A program made the translations under genes and the position numbers. Positions 33,950-42,538 of a stretch of 48,865 nt of DNA are shown piece by piece (the stretch's first letter is position 1; each line of letters starts with the position of its first letter). The notes beneath the pieces are model-generated. The model did not search any database. It worked only from the letters and a program-made list of their open reading frames with translations, and was not told the DNA's origin. Origin of the DNA: CALRGE01 sp964360635 (GTDB lineage: Bacteria; Patescibacteriota; Gracilibacteria; UBA1369; 2-02-FULL-48-14); assembly GCA_964360635.1 (NCBI GenBank), contig CAYHXO010000014.1:1-48865 (forward strand), read 5' to 3'.

Positions 33950-33977
33950 TTTACAAAAGAAAAGATTCAGTTATAAT
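33950..33977 (+). promoter_or_regulatory. promoter of the PP2C-like gene, probably leaderless
   Basis: TTTACA (33950-33955), 16-bp spacer, TATAAT (33972-33977). The ATG at 33984 is 6 nt past the -10, exactly where transcription should begin. Confidence 0.75.
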
Positions 33978-33983
33978 TCAGGT

Positions 33984-34859
33984 ATGGAAATCGAGGCTCA
34001 ATTAGTAAGTCCGTTAAATAAGTATTATCCAAATGCCTTGCTTGATGAGCATGGTAGGATAATTTCTGTGGCGAAAGCGATACCAGGGGGCGAGTGTCTT
34101 GGCGATAATGACAGAGCATTGGCAATTTTTCGACAAAGCAAAAGAGGAAAAAATATTTCAGATTGTCAGGATTATGGACTATTTTGTGCCCATGAAAATG
34201 GCAATAGAAAAGTTGTAATTGCTGATGGAGTTAGTAGTACTGTCGCAGCTCAAAGCGTGGCAAATCTGATTACGCACAGAACAATGAAAGGCTTGCTGGC
34301 TATGGATGGCAAGCCACTTGATAAAGATGCAATATTTGAGATTCTAGAGAATGATAATTTAGATTTGGCTTGTAGATTTTTCAGAGAAAAATTTATGACT
34401 GAATTAGCTGAGTCAATTCGATTAAATCTTCATAAGGAGAAATATATAAACAATGCAGATATGGGGTTTTACGGTGCGACCACACTAAGTTATATGCGGC
34501 TCGAAGATGAGGATTTGGATATTTTAATATATGGAACAGGTGGATATTTGGTTTTCAGAAATAATGAAATTGTTGCGAGTTATGGAAAAAAAGAAAAAAA
34601 ACCGGCTCAAATTGCTGTGGATGGCAAACTTGAACGAAACAGAATTCATTCTTTCTCGATGAAAGTAAAAAAGGGTGATTTTGCAATTATGTTTACAGAT
34701 GGACTTTTTGGTTAGGGCAATTCAGGTATTGAAGATTTTATTGCAAAAATTCGAAAACATACAAATCCTGAAACACACATCGTTAGATCTGTAATTTCTG
34801 CATTTGAAGAAGTTCCCTCATACGATGACAAAACACTATCTATCTTCGAAGTGACTTAA
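33984..34859 (+). pseudogene. PP2C-like protein phosphatase interrupted by an in-frame TAG
   Basis: The first 243 codons read as a PP2C-type Ser/Thr phosphatase: VVIADGVSSTVAAQS holds a metal-binding Asp, GATTLSYMRL and YGTGGYLVFRNNE follow, then GDFAIMFTDGLFG. A TAG at 34713-34715 stops it there. The same frame then continues for 47 codons to TAA at 34857: GNSGIEDFIAKIRKH and SYDDKTLSIFEVT, the latter being the expected final PP2C strand with the DDxT metal motif. The TAG splits an otherwise intact gene. A change from TGG (Trp), readthrough, or an assembly error are all possible; TAG ends other genes here. The promoter is intact. The last 24 bp overlap recX. Confidence 0.8.
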
Positions 34860-35321
34860 GATTTTGTAGATTGTATCTGATGAGAATCCGCGCGAGGCCA
34901 GGTAACCGGCTTGGCGAGAGTAGCGTTTTTGGGCGGGAATTTTTTCGAGTTTTTTCTGGATTTTTGCAAGTGCGGCTCGGGCGATTTCTGTTTCATCTAC
35001 TCCTGTTTCTTTCCAATGCCTTTTTGTTTCATCCATTGGAATTCCTTTCAACTTTAGTTTGAAGGCGGTTTTTAGATAGCCTTCATGGCGAGAATGCTGT
35101 GCGTTTTCAATGTGTCTTTTAAGAAATGCCTCATCATCAATTAATTTCAACTCACCTAAGCGGGTTAAAATTAGGTCTTCCTGCTCCTTTGAGTGATGAG
35201 GCCGTTTTCGTAATTTCTCCCGAAGCTCCATGGATGTATGCATACGGCGTGCCAGCGCGCGGAAAGCATAATCCATGAGACTTCTATATTTGGGATCTTC
35301 CATGTTTTTAGATTGGCGCAC
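34836..35321 (-). CDS. recX: RecX, regulator of RecA
   Basis: 161 residues. Binds RecA filaments and modulates their growth. Three-helix repeats are visible: DYAFRALARRMHTSMELREK, LTRLGELKLIDDEAFLKRHI, KLKLKGIPMDE and YSRQAGYLASRGFSSDTIY. It directly follows recA on the same strand (22 nt gap), the usual arrangement. An internal ATG at 35303 (MEDPKYRSL) is an alternative start. Its 3' end overlaps the interrupted PP2C gene by 24 bp. Confidence 0.9.
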   Translation of the reverse strand: MRQSKNMEDPKYRSLMDYAFRALARRMHTSMELREKLRKRPHHSKEQEDLILTRLGELKLIDDEAFLKRHIENAQHSRHEGYLKTAFKLKLKGIPMDETKRHWKETGVDETEIARAALAKIQKKLEKIPAQKRYSRQAGYLASRGFSSDTIYKILSHFEDR

Positions 35322-35343
35322 AAAAGTGCGTGGCTAAAGCGTG

Positions 35344-36399
35344 TTATTGCAATGAAACGACTTTTTCTCTGATCATTTTGTCTAATTCAGCGGTGATTTT
35401 CTTGTTTTCTTTTAGGAAGGCTTTGCTGTTCTCACGACCCTGACCCATTTTGACTTCACCGTAGCTATAGAATGCGCCGGATTTTCTGACGAATTCATAT
35501 TTTGCAGCGAGATCGAGAATGTCACCTTCTTTTGATATACCTTCGTTGAAGAGAATATCGAATTCTGCTGTTTTGAAAGGAGGCGCAACTTTGTTTTTCA
35601 CGACTTTCACACGAACTCGATTTCCTACTGAAGTTTTTTCTTCAGCAGTGCTGTCTTCAATTCCACCGATTCTTCTAATTTCCATTCTAACTGATGCGTA
35701 GAATTTAAGAGCTTGTCCTCCTGTTGTTGTTTCAGGATTGCCAAACATAACTCCAATCTTCATACGTAATTGGTTTAAGAAAATTACTGTACAGTGAGAT
35801 TTACTGATCGCGGCTGTTAGCTTTCTAAGTGCCTGACTCATAAGACGAGCCTGCAATCCCATTTGAGGGTCACCCATGTCGCCTTCAATTTCAGCTCTAG
35901 GAACAAGCGCCGCAACAGAGTCGATGACGATTATGTCTACCGCGTTTGAACGGATAAGTGTTTCTGTAATCTCGAGAGCTTGTTCACCTGTATCTGGTTG
36001 AGACAGAAGTAGATTGTCGATATCTACACCGATTCTTTTTGCATATGCAGGATCAAGTGCGTGCTCTGCATCAATGAAAGCAGCTTGACCTCCTGCTTTT
36101 TGAATCTCAGAAATAATGTGAAGAGTTAGTGTCGTTTTTCCTGAGCTTTCAGGACCGTAAATTTCAACGATTCTTCCTTTTGGAATTCCTCCTCCAAGTG
36201 CTAAATCTAGTGAGATTGAGCCTGTTGGAGTTGTTGCAATATCCATGTGTTTAGATTCTCCGAGTCTCATAATTGAGCCGGTACCAAAATTCTTTTCAAC
36301 TTGCGCCATGGCAAGCTCGAGAGCTTTTTTTCGCTCCTCATTTACTGGTGTAGCCGTAGCTTTCGCTTTCGGCTCTTTGACTTCTTTTACATCGGTCAT
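35344..36399 (-). CDS. recA: recombinase RecA
   Basis: 351 residues. Forms filaments on single-stranded DNA, catalysing strand exchange and SOS signalling. Walker A GPESSGKT lies at 82-89; the Walker B strand VDIIVIDSVAALVP, LMSQALRKLTAAISKS, the L2 loop region FGNPETTTGGQALKFYAS and KNKVAPPFKTAEFDILF are all typical. A short N-terminal extension (KEVKEPKAKATATP) is unusual. recX follows. A good promoter with a perfect palindrome in its spacer lies 37-65 bp upstream. Confidence 0.98.
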   Translation of the reverse strand: MTDVKEVKEPKAKATATPVNEERKKALELAMAQVEKNFGTGSIMRLGESKHMDIATTPTGSISLDLALGGGIPKGRIVEIYGPESSGKTTLTLHIISEIQKAGGQAAFIDAEHALDPAYAKRIGVDIDNLLLSQPDTGEQALEITETLIRSNAVDIIVIDSVAALVPRAEIEGDMGDPQMGLQARLMSQALRKLTAAISKSHCTVIFLNQLRMKIGVMFGNPETTTGGQALKFYASVRMEIRRIGGIEDSTAEEKTSVGNRVRVKVVKNKVAPPFKTAEFDILFNEGISKEGDILDLAAKYEFVRKSGAFYSYGEVKMGQGRENSKAFLKENKKITAELDKMIREKVVSLQ

Positions 36400-36435
36400 A
36401 TATAGTGTGGCTAAGGAATAGATTGATGTGACTGC

Positions 36436-36464
36436 ATTTTAGGTGAGTGCGCACTCACCGTCAA
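36436..36464 (-). promoter_or_regulatory. recA promoter with a palindromic operator filling the spacer
   Basis: On the minus strand: TTGACG (36459-36464), 17-bp spacer, TAAAAT (36436-36441). The perfect 18-bp palindrome GGTGAGTGCGCACTCACC (36442-36459) fills the spacer exactly. A repressor bound there would block polymerase, so this is a strong candidate damage-response operator. It matches neither the E. coli (CTGT-N8-ACAG) nor the Bacillus LexA site. The rest of the 36400-36583 gap shows nothing clear. Confidence 0.75.
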
Positions 36465-36583
36465 TACCATTTTTCAAAATCACGCTTTACATATAGACTT
36501 TTTTGCGGTGGAAGTCCTGAATTATTCCTGAATTTTTGCAAAAAGACTTGCGCGTGGAATACGATTATTTCTTTATAAACACT

Positions 36584-38077
36584 TTAAGCCTTAGGCTTGA
36601 TAAGCATCGTAAGTGGAGTCTTCTTAAAGTCGACTGTTCTTAATGTGCCTGGCTTTCCTGAACCGGTACAATTTGCCACTTTCGCAATCAAATTAGTTTT
36701 ATCCTCCCAATCCAAGAAAAGCACGCTGTGGTCGTCATATTTATCAATTCCGTTTTTGTTATAAATGAAAATCCAATCACCCGGTTGAATAGTTTTTACC
36801 TGAGGTGGATTCTCACATTTTCCAGGATTATTTTTATCGAAATTACTATTATTATATTTTGAATGTTTATAAGCAACCGTTCCACGTTTTGCACCTGCTT
36901 GGTCATAAACCTTATCAACCCAATCCCAACAAAATCTGCCTTTAGTACCGTTTTTAAGCAGCTCCATTGCCGCCTGAACAATATTCTTTCGAACACCCGT
37001 AGCTTCAATTTTACTTTCCAAGGTTTGAAGCTCTTCAGGTGTGTAAACTTTAGCAACTCTAATTCCATGGGCTTCCATTGTTTTAACTAGTTTCGCTTCT
37101 TCCTCGCCATGATCTGCTTGGTATTTTTTGTAATCAAGCTTACCCGCTGGATCTCTATATTTTTTCTCAAAGTTCAGATCGATTCCTGTATCAGTTTTTT
37201 CTTTTTGATCCTTTTGAATACCGCCAACTATAATTTCATCAGAAGTGTAAACGGGAATATAACCATCTGCATCAAAGAATCCGTTACCTCTTTTATTTTG
37301 ACCTTTTAAGCCAAGTCGTTTAGTACTCGTGCGGGCAAGATCATCATTTCCTTCCTGCAAAATCGTAATTCTTCGAATTGAAGGTGGGCAAAGATCAGCA
37401 GCACCTAGATGCTTTTCAGCATCAGGATTTCCTCTGAAATTTACTTTAAATCTCGTGCCGGGCGTAGGATTTTTATAGAAACTTTCGAAATTTGCTAGAT
37501 CTATTTTTTTTGAATCATCTGCAAAATCCGTGAAGGCATAAAGTAGAATTCCCTCATGTTCATCTTCAAGTTTCATGAGTAGTTCAACCGGAAGTTCTCT
37601 TAAATCGGCAACGCTTTCAACTCCGTCGATTTTCTTTTCTTTGGCGATTTTATCGAACTCGCTTTTTGCTGAGCTTCTTCGAGTTACTGACTCCGGAGCA
37701 TCTTGCTTATCTGCAATATCTGTTCTGGTTCCCGGCACAGAAATTGGGCGGGAATCTAAAATCAACTCTAAATATTCTGAAATGTCTTCAATGTCTGTTT
37801 TTGTGAGTTTTCGATCTAAGGTTCTAAGTACGATTCGACTTTTTGTATCGTCAATAAGTTCATCAAGCTCTTTTTGTGTTTTTCTTGTTATAGTTTCTTT
37901 ATCTAAATCGTGTTTTTCATCAAGCGCTTTTTTCATTTTTTTCAGATCCGACTTTTCTTTCATGGAAAATTTTGGATCTCTATCCGCTTCTGACCAAGCC
38001 TTATCAAGAAACTTACTCAATGTGAGTGAAACAGGTTTTTCTGCAGGTGAATTTTCTTTTGGCTTATCGTCTGGCAT
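36584..38077 (-). CDS. large protein with a C-terminal cysteine-peptidase-like (NlpC/P60 or CHAP-like) domain
   Basis: 497 residues. The first ~150 are charged and helical (KFSMKEKSDLKKMKKALDE). A middle domain follows (ILLYAFTDFADDSKKIDLAN, FKVNFRGNPDAEKHLGAADL), which I do not recognise. The last ~120 residues have GRFCWDWVDKVYDQAG, PGDWIFIYN and DDHSVLFLDW: a Cys on a helix, then a His on a strand, as in NlpC/P60 and CHAP cell-wall amidases. No signal peptide is seen, so export, if any, would use another route. It lies 55 nt downstream of the purQ start-side neighbour only in map terms; purQ ends just upstream on the same strand. The peptidase call rests on motifs only. Confidence 0.6.
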   Translation of the reverse strand: MPDDKPKENSPAEKPVSLTLSKFLDKAWSEADRDPKFSMKEKSDLKKMKKALDEKHDLDKETITRKTQKELDELIDDTKSRIVLRTLDRKLTKTDIEDISEYLELILDSRPISVPGTRTDIADKQDAPESVTRRSSAKSEFDKIAKEKKIDGVESVADLRELPVELLMKLEDEHEGILLYAFTDFADDSKKIDLANFESFYKNPTPGTRFKVNFRGNPDAEKHLGAADLCPPSIRRITILQEGNDDLARTSTKRLGLKGQNKRGNGFFDADGYIPVYTSDEIIVGGIQKDQKEKTDTGIDLNFEKKYRDPAGKLDYKKYQADHGEEEAKLVKTMEAHGIRVAKVYTPEELQTLESKIEATGVRKNIVQAAMELLKNGTKGRFCWDWVDKVYDQAGAKRGTVAYKHSKYNNSNFDKNNPGKCENPPQVKTIQPGDWIFIYNKNGIDKYDDHSVLFLDWEDKTNLIAKVANCTGSGKPGTLRTVDFKKTPLTMLIKPKA

Positions 38078-38132
38078 TGTTTACAGATAAAATGATCTAT
38101 TTATTGTAGCACAAAAGACTGTGGATTGGAAG

Positions 38133-39362
38133 CTAAATCTTCAGCAAAATCTGAGCGTGGTGATTCGCGAAGATGTTAGTTGCGAGGATTTCGTTTATGT
38201 CGTCGGTAGTTTCGATCTGCCAGAGCGTACCTTGGGAGATTTTGAGAGATGTATCATTGAGATGGTGGCGAAGTTTTGTTGTTTTGGATGCGCCGGAACT
38301 GTCCTCGATGTCACGCACCAAAAATGAGTGATTTGCAGTTGGTGTAGTGGTGACGACAAGTTCTTTATTTGAGTTCCAAAGTTCGCCAGATTTTGAGAGT
38401 TCTTCGAAGAGGTTTGGTAGAGTTGAACTGACTTCGTAATGCACAAATCTCTGCAATTTTACATTGAAGCCTTTGTGAGCAAGGGCGTTTTGGAGAGTTT
38501 GCGCTTCGTTGTCGGTGATTTTGAGGGAGACGAAGATTTGTAAAGTGTTGGCTGGCGCGGCGTAAGTTTCGATGGTTGGTTTGTTGTCCGAGAAGTCGAG
38601 GACGAAGTTTTTAGGAGTCGGATTCTCCATGTATTGGCGCATCGAAGAAAAGATTTTTGGCATTGGAATCACGAAAGCTCGCTCAGGATGAGGCATGATT
38701 GCCATCACATTTCCGGCCGGATTACAGATTGCAGCGGCATTGTCGATTGCTCCGTTTGGATTAATTGGGAAATCGGAGTCGATTTTGCCATTTTCATCAC
38801 AGTAGCGGAAAACGATTTGGGAATTTTCGCGGAGTTTTTCAAGTAGGCCGGGGATGCTTGTTGTGAAGCGCCCTTCGCCGTGAGCTGCTGGCACTAGTTC
38901 CGGTGTGGCGTCAGTATAATCTAGAGTGAATGCTGTGCGACCCGGTGCTTCGCATTTTATGTAAACATTTTCATTGTAAAAACCTGTGCCGAGAAGTTCA
39001 CCATTTTTGACGCGTTTATTGCGAGCGAGTGACATGAGGAGCGGATTGCCCGGCGAGCCCGGAATCAGTCCGGTTTCAACTAAAACTTGTGCGCCATTAC
39101 AGATTCCTAACACGGGTTTTCCTTTTGCAGCTTGAACCAGAATTTCTGTCATGATTGGGTCCATTGAGGCGATTACTCCGCTACGTCCGCGATCTTCATA
39201 AGCGAAGCCACCGGCAATAACAAAGCCGTCGAAAGAGTCGAGTTCGGCAGGCTTTTGATTCCATCTGAAAAATTGTCCGTCCATGCCTGCTTCGCAAACT
39301 GCACGACGAGTTTCGTACTCTGAGTTTGTTCCTGGAAATTCGATTACTGCAACTTTTTTCAT
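38133..39362 (-). CDS. purQ: FGAM synthetase glutaminase PurQ fused to two PurS-like modules
   Basis: 409 residues, far longer than ordinary PurQ (about 230-260). Residues 1-255 are a class I glutaminase with Cys88 in GICNGAQ and His225/Glu227 in MPHPERA; it supplies ammonia to PurL. The remaining ~140 residues look like two PurS modules: about 272-340 (TLQIFVSLKITDNEAQTL ... GFNVKLQRFVHYEV) and about 345-409 (DIEDSSGASKTTKL, ISQGTLWQIE, EILATNIFANHHAQIL). PurS is normally a separate 80-residue protein working as a dimer in the PurLQS complex. A built-in dimer on PurQ is inference but fits the pattern. No separate purS is seen here. It overlaps the lipoprotein gene by 4 nt. Confidence 0.88.
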   Translation of the reverse strand: MKKVAVIEFPGTNSEYETRRAVCEAGMDGQFFRWNQKPAELDSFDGFVIAGGFAYEDRGRSGVIASMDPIMTEILVQAAKGKPVLGICNGAQVLVETGLIPGSPGNPLLMSLARNKRVKNGELLGTGFYNENVYIKCEAPGRTAFTLDYTDATPELVPAAHGEGRFTTSIPGLLEKLRENSQIVFRYCDENGKIDSDFPINPNGAIDNAAAICNPAGNVMAIMPHPERAFVIPMPKIFSSMRQYMENPTPKNFVLDFSDNKPTIETYAAPANTLQIFVSLKITDNEAQTLQNALAHKGFNVKLQRFVHYEVSSTLPNLFEELSKSGELWNSNKELVVTTTPTANHSFLVRDIEDSSGASKTTKLRHHLNDTSLKISQGTLWQIETTDDINEILATNIFANHHAQILLKI

Positions 39363-40114
39363 ATACCGATTACTTTATTAAGAATGTTTTGAGACGGACC
39401 GTCGTAGGCTTTCAGAGCGCGAATTAAGATGAATTTGCTATCTGAAATTTTGCCTTTGTATGTCACGTATTCAATTTCGTTTTCTACTGTGCGAAGAACT
39501 TCGTAAATTGATCCACTGAAATCGATTTCTTTGTAGTATTTTGGCGTAATTTGCAAATTTGCATTCAGTTTTTCCGTATCATTTGTAATTGAAACTGTAA
39601 TTTGTGGATCTAATTTCATTGGCACTGGCACTTCTGTTTCGAGATTGTCGCCGTCGTCTTTTAGGAAAGTTAAGGTAGCGCCTTCGCTGTGCCAATCAAG
39701 AGTTTTTGGGCGTTTGAATTCATAGCCCTCCCAAGTCATTGTGGAATTTTTGAAAGTTGAAAGTAATGCGCTGACCATTTCAAAATTCACTTTTGTACCT
39801 GTTATTAGAAGATCATTTGATTGCCAGTTTGTTGTGAGAGTTACTGGTTCTGTTTTTGAAATCAATTTGTAATTTTGATCTGCTATGCTGATTTTTTCGA
39901 AGTCGATGTAAGAATCTGCGTTGTCTATTATTTCAATTGTGATTCCGCCAACTCCACCTGCGAGCGTGAGTTTATTTGCTTCGGCTGATTGCAAAGTCCA
40001 CACTTCATTTTCTGTGAAAGTTATGCCGTTCCAGGAAAGTGAATTAACAGGTTTGCCCGTGCAGGAACTGAGAATCATTATCGATAAGAGCGCTAGTTTT
40101 GAGAATTTTTTCAT
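39359..40114 (-). CDS. lipoprotein of unknown function within the FGAM synthetase operon
   Basis: 251 residues. KLALLSIMILSSC is a good lipoprotein signal with Cys18 in LSSC. The mature protein is beta-rich and shows no catalytic motif. Some internal similarity exists between NSLSWNGITFTENEVWTL and STMTWEGYEFKRPKTLDW, suggesting two repeats of one domain. It overlaps purL by 4 nt and purQ by 4 nt, so translation is coupled to both, though an exported lipoprotein has no clear part in purine synthesis. Confidence 0.8.
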   Translation of the reverse strand: MKKFSKLALLSIMILSSCTGKPVNSLSWNGITFTENEVWTLQSAEANKLTLAGGVGGITIEIIDNADSYIDFEKISIADQNYKLISKTEPVTLTTNWQSNDLLITGTKVNFEMVSALLSTFKNSTMTWEGYEFKRPKTLDWHSEGATLTFLKDDGDNLETEVPVPMKLDPQITVSITNDTEKLNANLQITPKYYKEIDFSGSIYEVLRTVENEIEYVTYKGKISDSKFILIRALKAYDGPSQNILNKVIGI

Positions 40115-42456
40115 GAGTTCATTATATTACGTAAACCGTTTAGCCATAAGTCGCGAAGTTCGTTCATTCCTGTTTTTATTAATGAGCCGCCATCTTTGAT
40201 TTCAAATGTATCTTCTTCTGTTGTGAGACCGAGTTCGTAAAGTGGCAAATCTCCTGCGAGTTTGCGAAGCTCGACTTCGTCGCTAGCCTCGATTAGGAAT
40301 CCTCCTGTTTCGCTGAAGAGTTTTTTCCATGTTGGTAGATTGCCGAGCGAGCTGAGATCAACTTTTGCTCCGATTTTTCCTTTTCCACGACCGCCAAAAC
40401 ACATTTCTGCGAGGCAAACTGCGAGGCCGCCATCTGAAATATCGTGAGCAGAAAGAATTAGACCGGCGTTGATTCCGCGAGTGATGAAACTGAGTTCGCG
40501 TCGGACTTCTTTGAAATCCGGCTTTGGGACATTTGCTCCGAGGTGACCGAGTAGACGGTAATATTCACTTCCGCCGAGCTCGTCTTTTCTTTCGCCGACC
40601 AGATAGATTTTCGAGCCAGGCAATTTAAATTCTAGAGTTATGGCTTTTCGCGCGTCTTCAAGTCTACCGAGCATTCCGATCACGGGCGAAGGCGCCACAC
40701 TGCCATTTTTTGATTCATTATAAAGTGAAACGTTTCCGGAAATTATTGCGAGCGGGCCTTCGAAATCGAGGTGACCAACTCCTTCAAGCGCATCTTTTAT
40801 TCCACGAATTCCTTCCACCAATTCCCACATTTGTTCAGGTTTTTCAGGGTTGCCATAATTCAAACAGTCGGTCGCTGTCCAAGGAGTCGCTCCCACTGCC
40901 GCAACGTTTCGCATGCTTTCCACAACTGCATTCGCGCCACACCAATAAGGAGAAATTTTTCCGTAACGAGGGTTTGCGTCAACTGAAAGTGCAGCGCCAA
41001 TATTGTGAAGTTCAGGAATTTCTTCGTGATTTTTAAAAGGAGCAATTACTCCCGCATCAGCCATTCCTGTTTCAATAATTGCGAGGCCTTGAACCACTTT
41101 GTCGTAACCTTCAAAAATAGGAAGTCTGCTTGATATATTTGCAGATGCAAGCATTTTTTTGAGAGTTTCGAGAAGGTCTGGCTGGGCGAATTCTGGCTCA
41201 GCAAATGTTCGCTGTGGATCTGTAAATGCACGTTCATATTGAAGTCCTCGCGTGACATCAGAAGGATTTGCATCAACTAAAACTTGATCGCCAAATTTCA
41301 AAACGTAATTTCCTTTTTTCACTTTTCCTACTAGTGAAGCACGCGCGCCGACTGAAACACCCGGTAAGTCCCATTCTTTATTATAATGATCGAGAATCAT
41401 TTGAGTGAGCGATGGATCGCAAGTCCAACATAATCTTTCTTGAGTTTCCGCGCATGCAACAACAGAAGGATGAAGACCATCTATCGCAGTGTGAACTTTT
41501 GCGAGATCGACTTCCGCCCCGAATCCACCTGCTTCAACCAATTCAACAGTCGCACAAACATTTCCTCCAGCTCCCATGTCTTTGAAGGCAACTTTGTCCA
41601 TATTTCCACCGGCTTTCAATTTTCTGAATAGATTATAAGTACTTTCTAAAATGTGGCGTTCAAGGAAAGGATTCGGTTCTTGAACTGCGCCTTTGTTTGC
41701 TTCTTTGTCTTTTTCGTCGAGTTGAAGTGAAGCAAAGGCCGCTCCACCCATTCCTGAATTATCTGTCGGTTTTCCAATTATAATTATGTCGTAACCTTCT
41801 GCGTTTGCAGGCACGCGCGAGTGAATAATTTCATCTTCACAAATTTCACCAAGGCAAAGCACATTCACTAAACAGTTGTCGTTGAAAGACTCGTCAAAGT
41901 AGACATCACCTGCAATATTTGGAACGCCGAGCGGGTTTCCGTAACCTGCAATTCCGGCAAAAACGTCGGATGCGATGAGCCGAGAAAGAGTTCTATCAGC
42001 TGCGCCAAATCGGAGTGGATCTGCAGTTGCAATCACTCGCCCACCCATACAAAGCACATCGCGAACGATTCCGCCCACACCCGTTCCCGAACCTTCAAAA
42101 GGCACAACTTGCGACGGATGATTGTGCGATTCGTGCGCCATAATTATTCCCCATTTTTTTCCTTTTGCGTCGGTTGCAAATTCTGCAATTCCCGAATCTT
42201 CACCCACACCCAGCATCACGTTTGGAGCAGTGACCGGAAGAGTTTTCAAAAACCGTCTACTGGAGCGATATGAACAATGTTCACTCCCCTGAATTCCCCA
42301 AATTATCAGTTCTGTGAGAGATGGTGCGCGGCCCAAAATTTCCTGAACTTTTTTCGCTTCATCTAGTTTGAGATCAATTTTATTCGCGCACAAAAACGAC
42401 AAAATTTCGTCGTCTGTCATTTTTGAGAGATCGACGCTTTCTGAAATCGGAGTCAT
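40111..42456 (-). CDS. purL: phosphoribosylformylglycinamidine synthase, PurL subunit
   Basis: 781 residues, the small (Bacillus-type) PurL. Makes FGAM from FGAR, ATP and ammonia from PurQ. Visible are SEHCSYRSSRRFLKTLP, MAHESHNHPSQVVPFEG with the catalytic His, GTGVGGIVRDVLCMG, KDMGAGGNVCATVELVEAG, and LILSAHDISDGGLAVCLAEM. It is slightly longer than B. subtilis PurL (about 740). It begins the operon with the lipoprotein and PurQ-PurS genes. purM, the next enzyme, is elsewhere in the window (23699). Confidence 0.96.
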   Translation of the reverse strand: MTPISESVDLSKMTDDEILSFLCANKIDLKLDEAKKVQEILGRAPSLTELIIWGIQGSEHCSYRSSRRFLKTLPVTAPNVMLGVGEDSGIAEFATDAKGKKWGIIMAHESHNHPSQVVPFEGSGTGVGGIVRDVLCMGGRVIATADPLRFGAADRTLSRLIASDVFAGIAGYGNPLGVPNIAGDVYFDESFNDNCLVNVLCLGEICEDEIIHSRVPANAEGYDIIIIGKPTDNSGMGGAAFASLQLDEKDKEANKGAVQEPNPFLERHILESTYNLFRKLKAGGNMDKVAFKDMGAGGNVCATVELVEAGGFGAEVDLAKVHTAIDGLHPSVVACAETQERLCWTCDPSLTQMILDHYNKEWDLPGVSVGARASLVGKVKKGNYVLKFGDQVLVDANPSDVTRGLQYERAFTDPQRTFAEPEFAQPDLLETLKKMLASANISSRLPIFEGYDKVVQGLAIIETGMADAGVIAPFKNHEEIPELHNIGAALSVDANPRYGKISPYWCGANAVVESMRNVAAVGATPWTATDCLNYGNPEKPEQMWELVEGIRGIKDALEGVGHLDFEGPLAIISGNVSLYNESKNGSVAPSPVIGMLGRLEDARKAITLEFKLPGSKIYLVGERKDELGGSEYYRLLGHLGANVPKPDFKEVRRELSFITRGINAGLILSAHDISDGGLAVCLAEMCFGGRGKGKIGAKVDLSSLGNLPTWKKLFSETGGFLIEASDEVELRKLAGDLPLYELGLTTEEDTFEIKDGGSLIKTGMNELRDLWLNGLRNIMNS

Positions 42457-42479
42457 TTGGTTTTGGGGATTACATTTGC

Positions 42480-42507
42480 ATAATAAAGTTTTTGGTTTTT
42501 TTGTAAA
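42480..42507 (-). promoter_or_regulatory. promoter of the purL operon
   Basis: On the minus strand: TTTACA (42502-42507), 16-bp spacer, TATTAT (42480-42485). Leader of about 17 nt. No purine riboswitch or PurR-like site is seen in the 82-bp gap. Confidence 0.6.
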
Positions 42508-42538
42508 GTAAAAAGGGCTGCTAGTTGAGGCTTGAATT

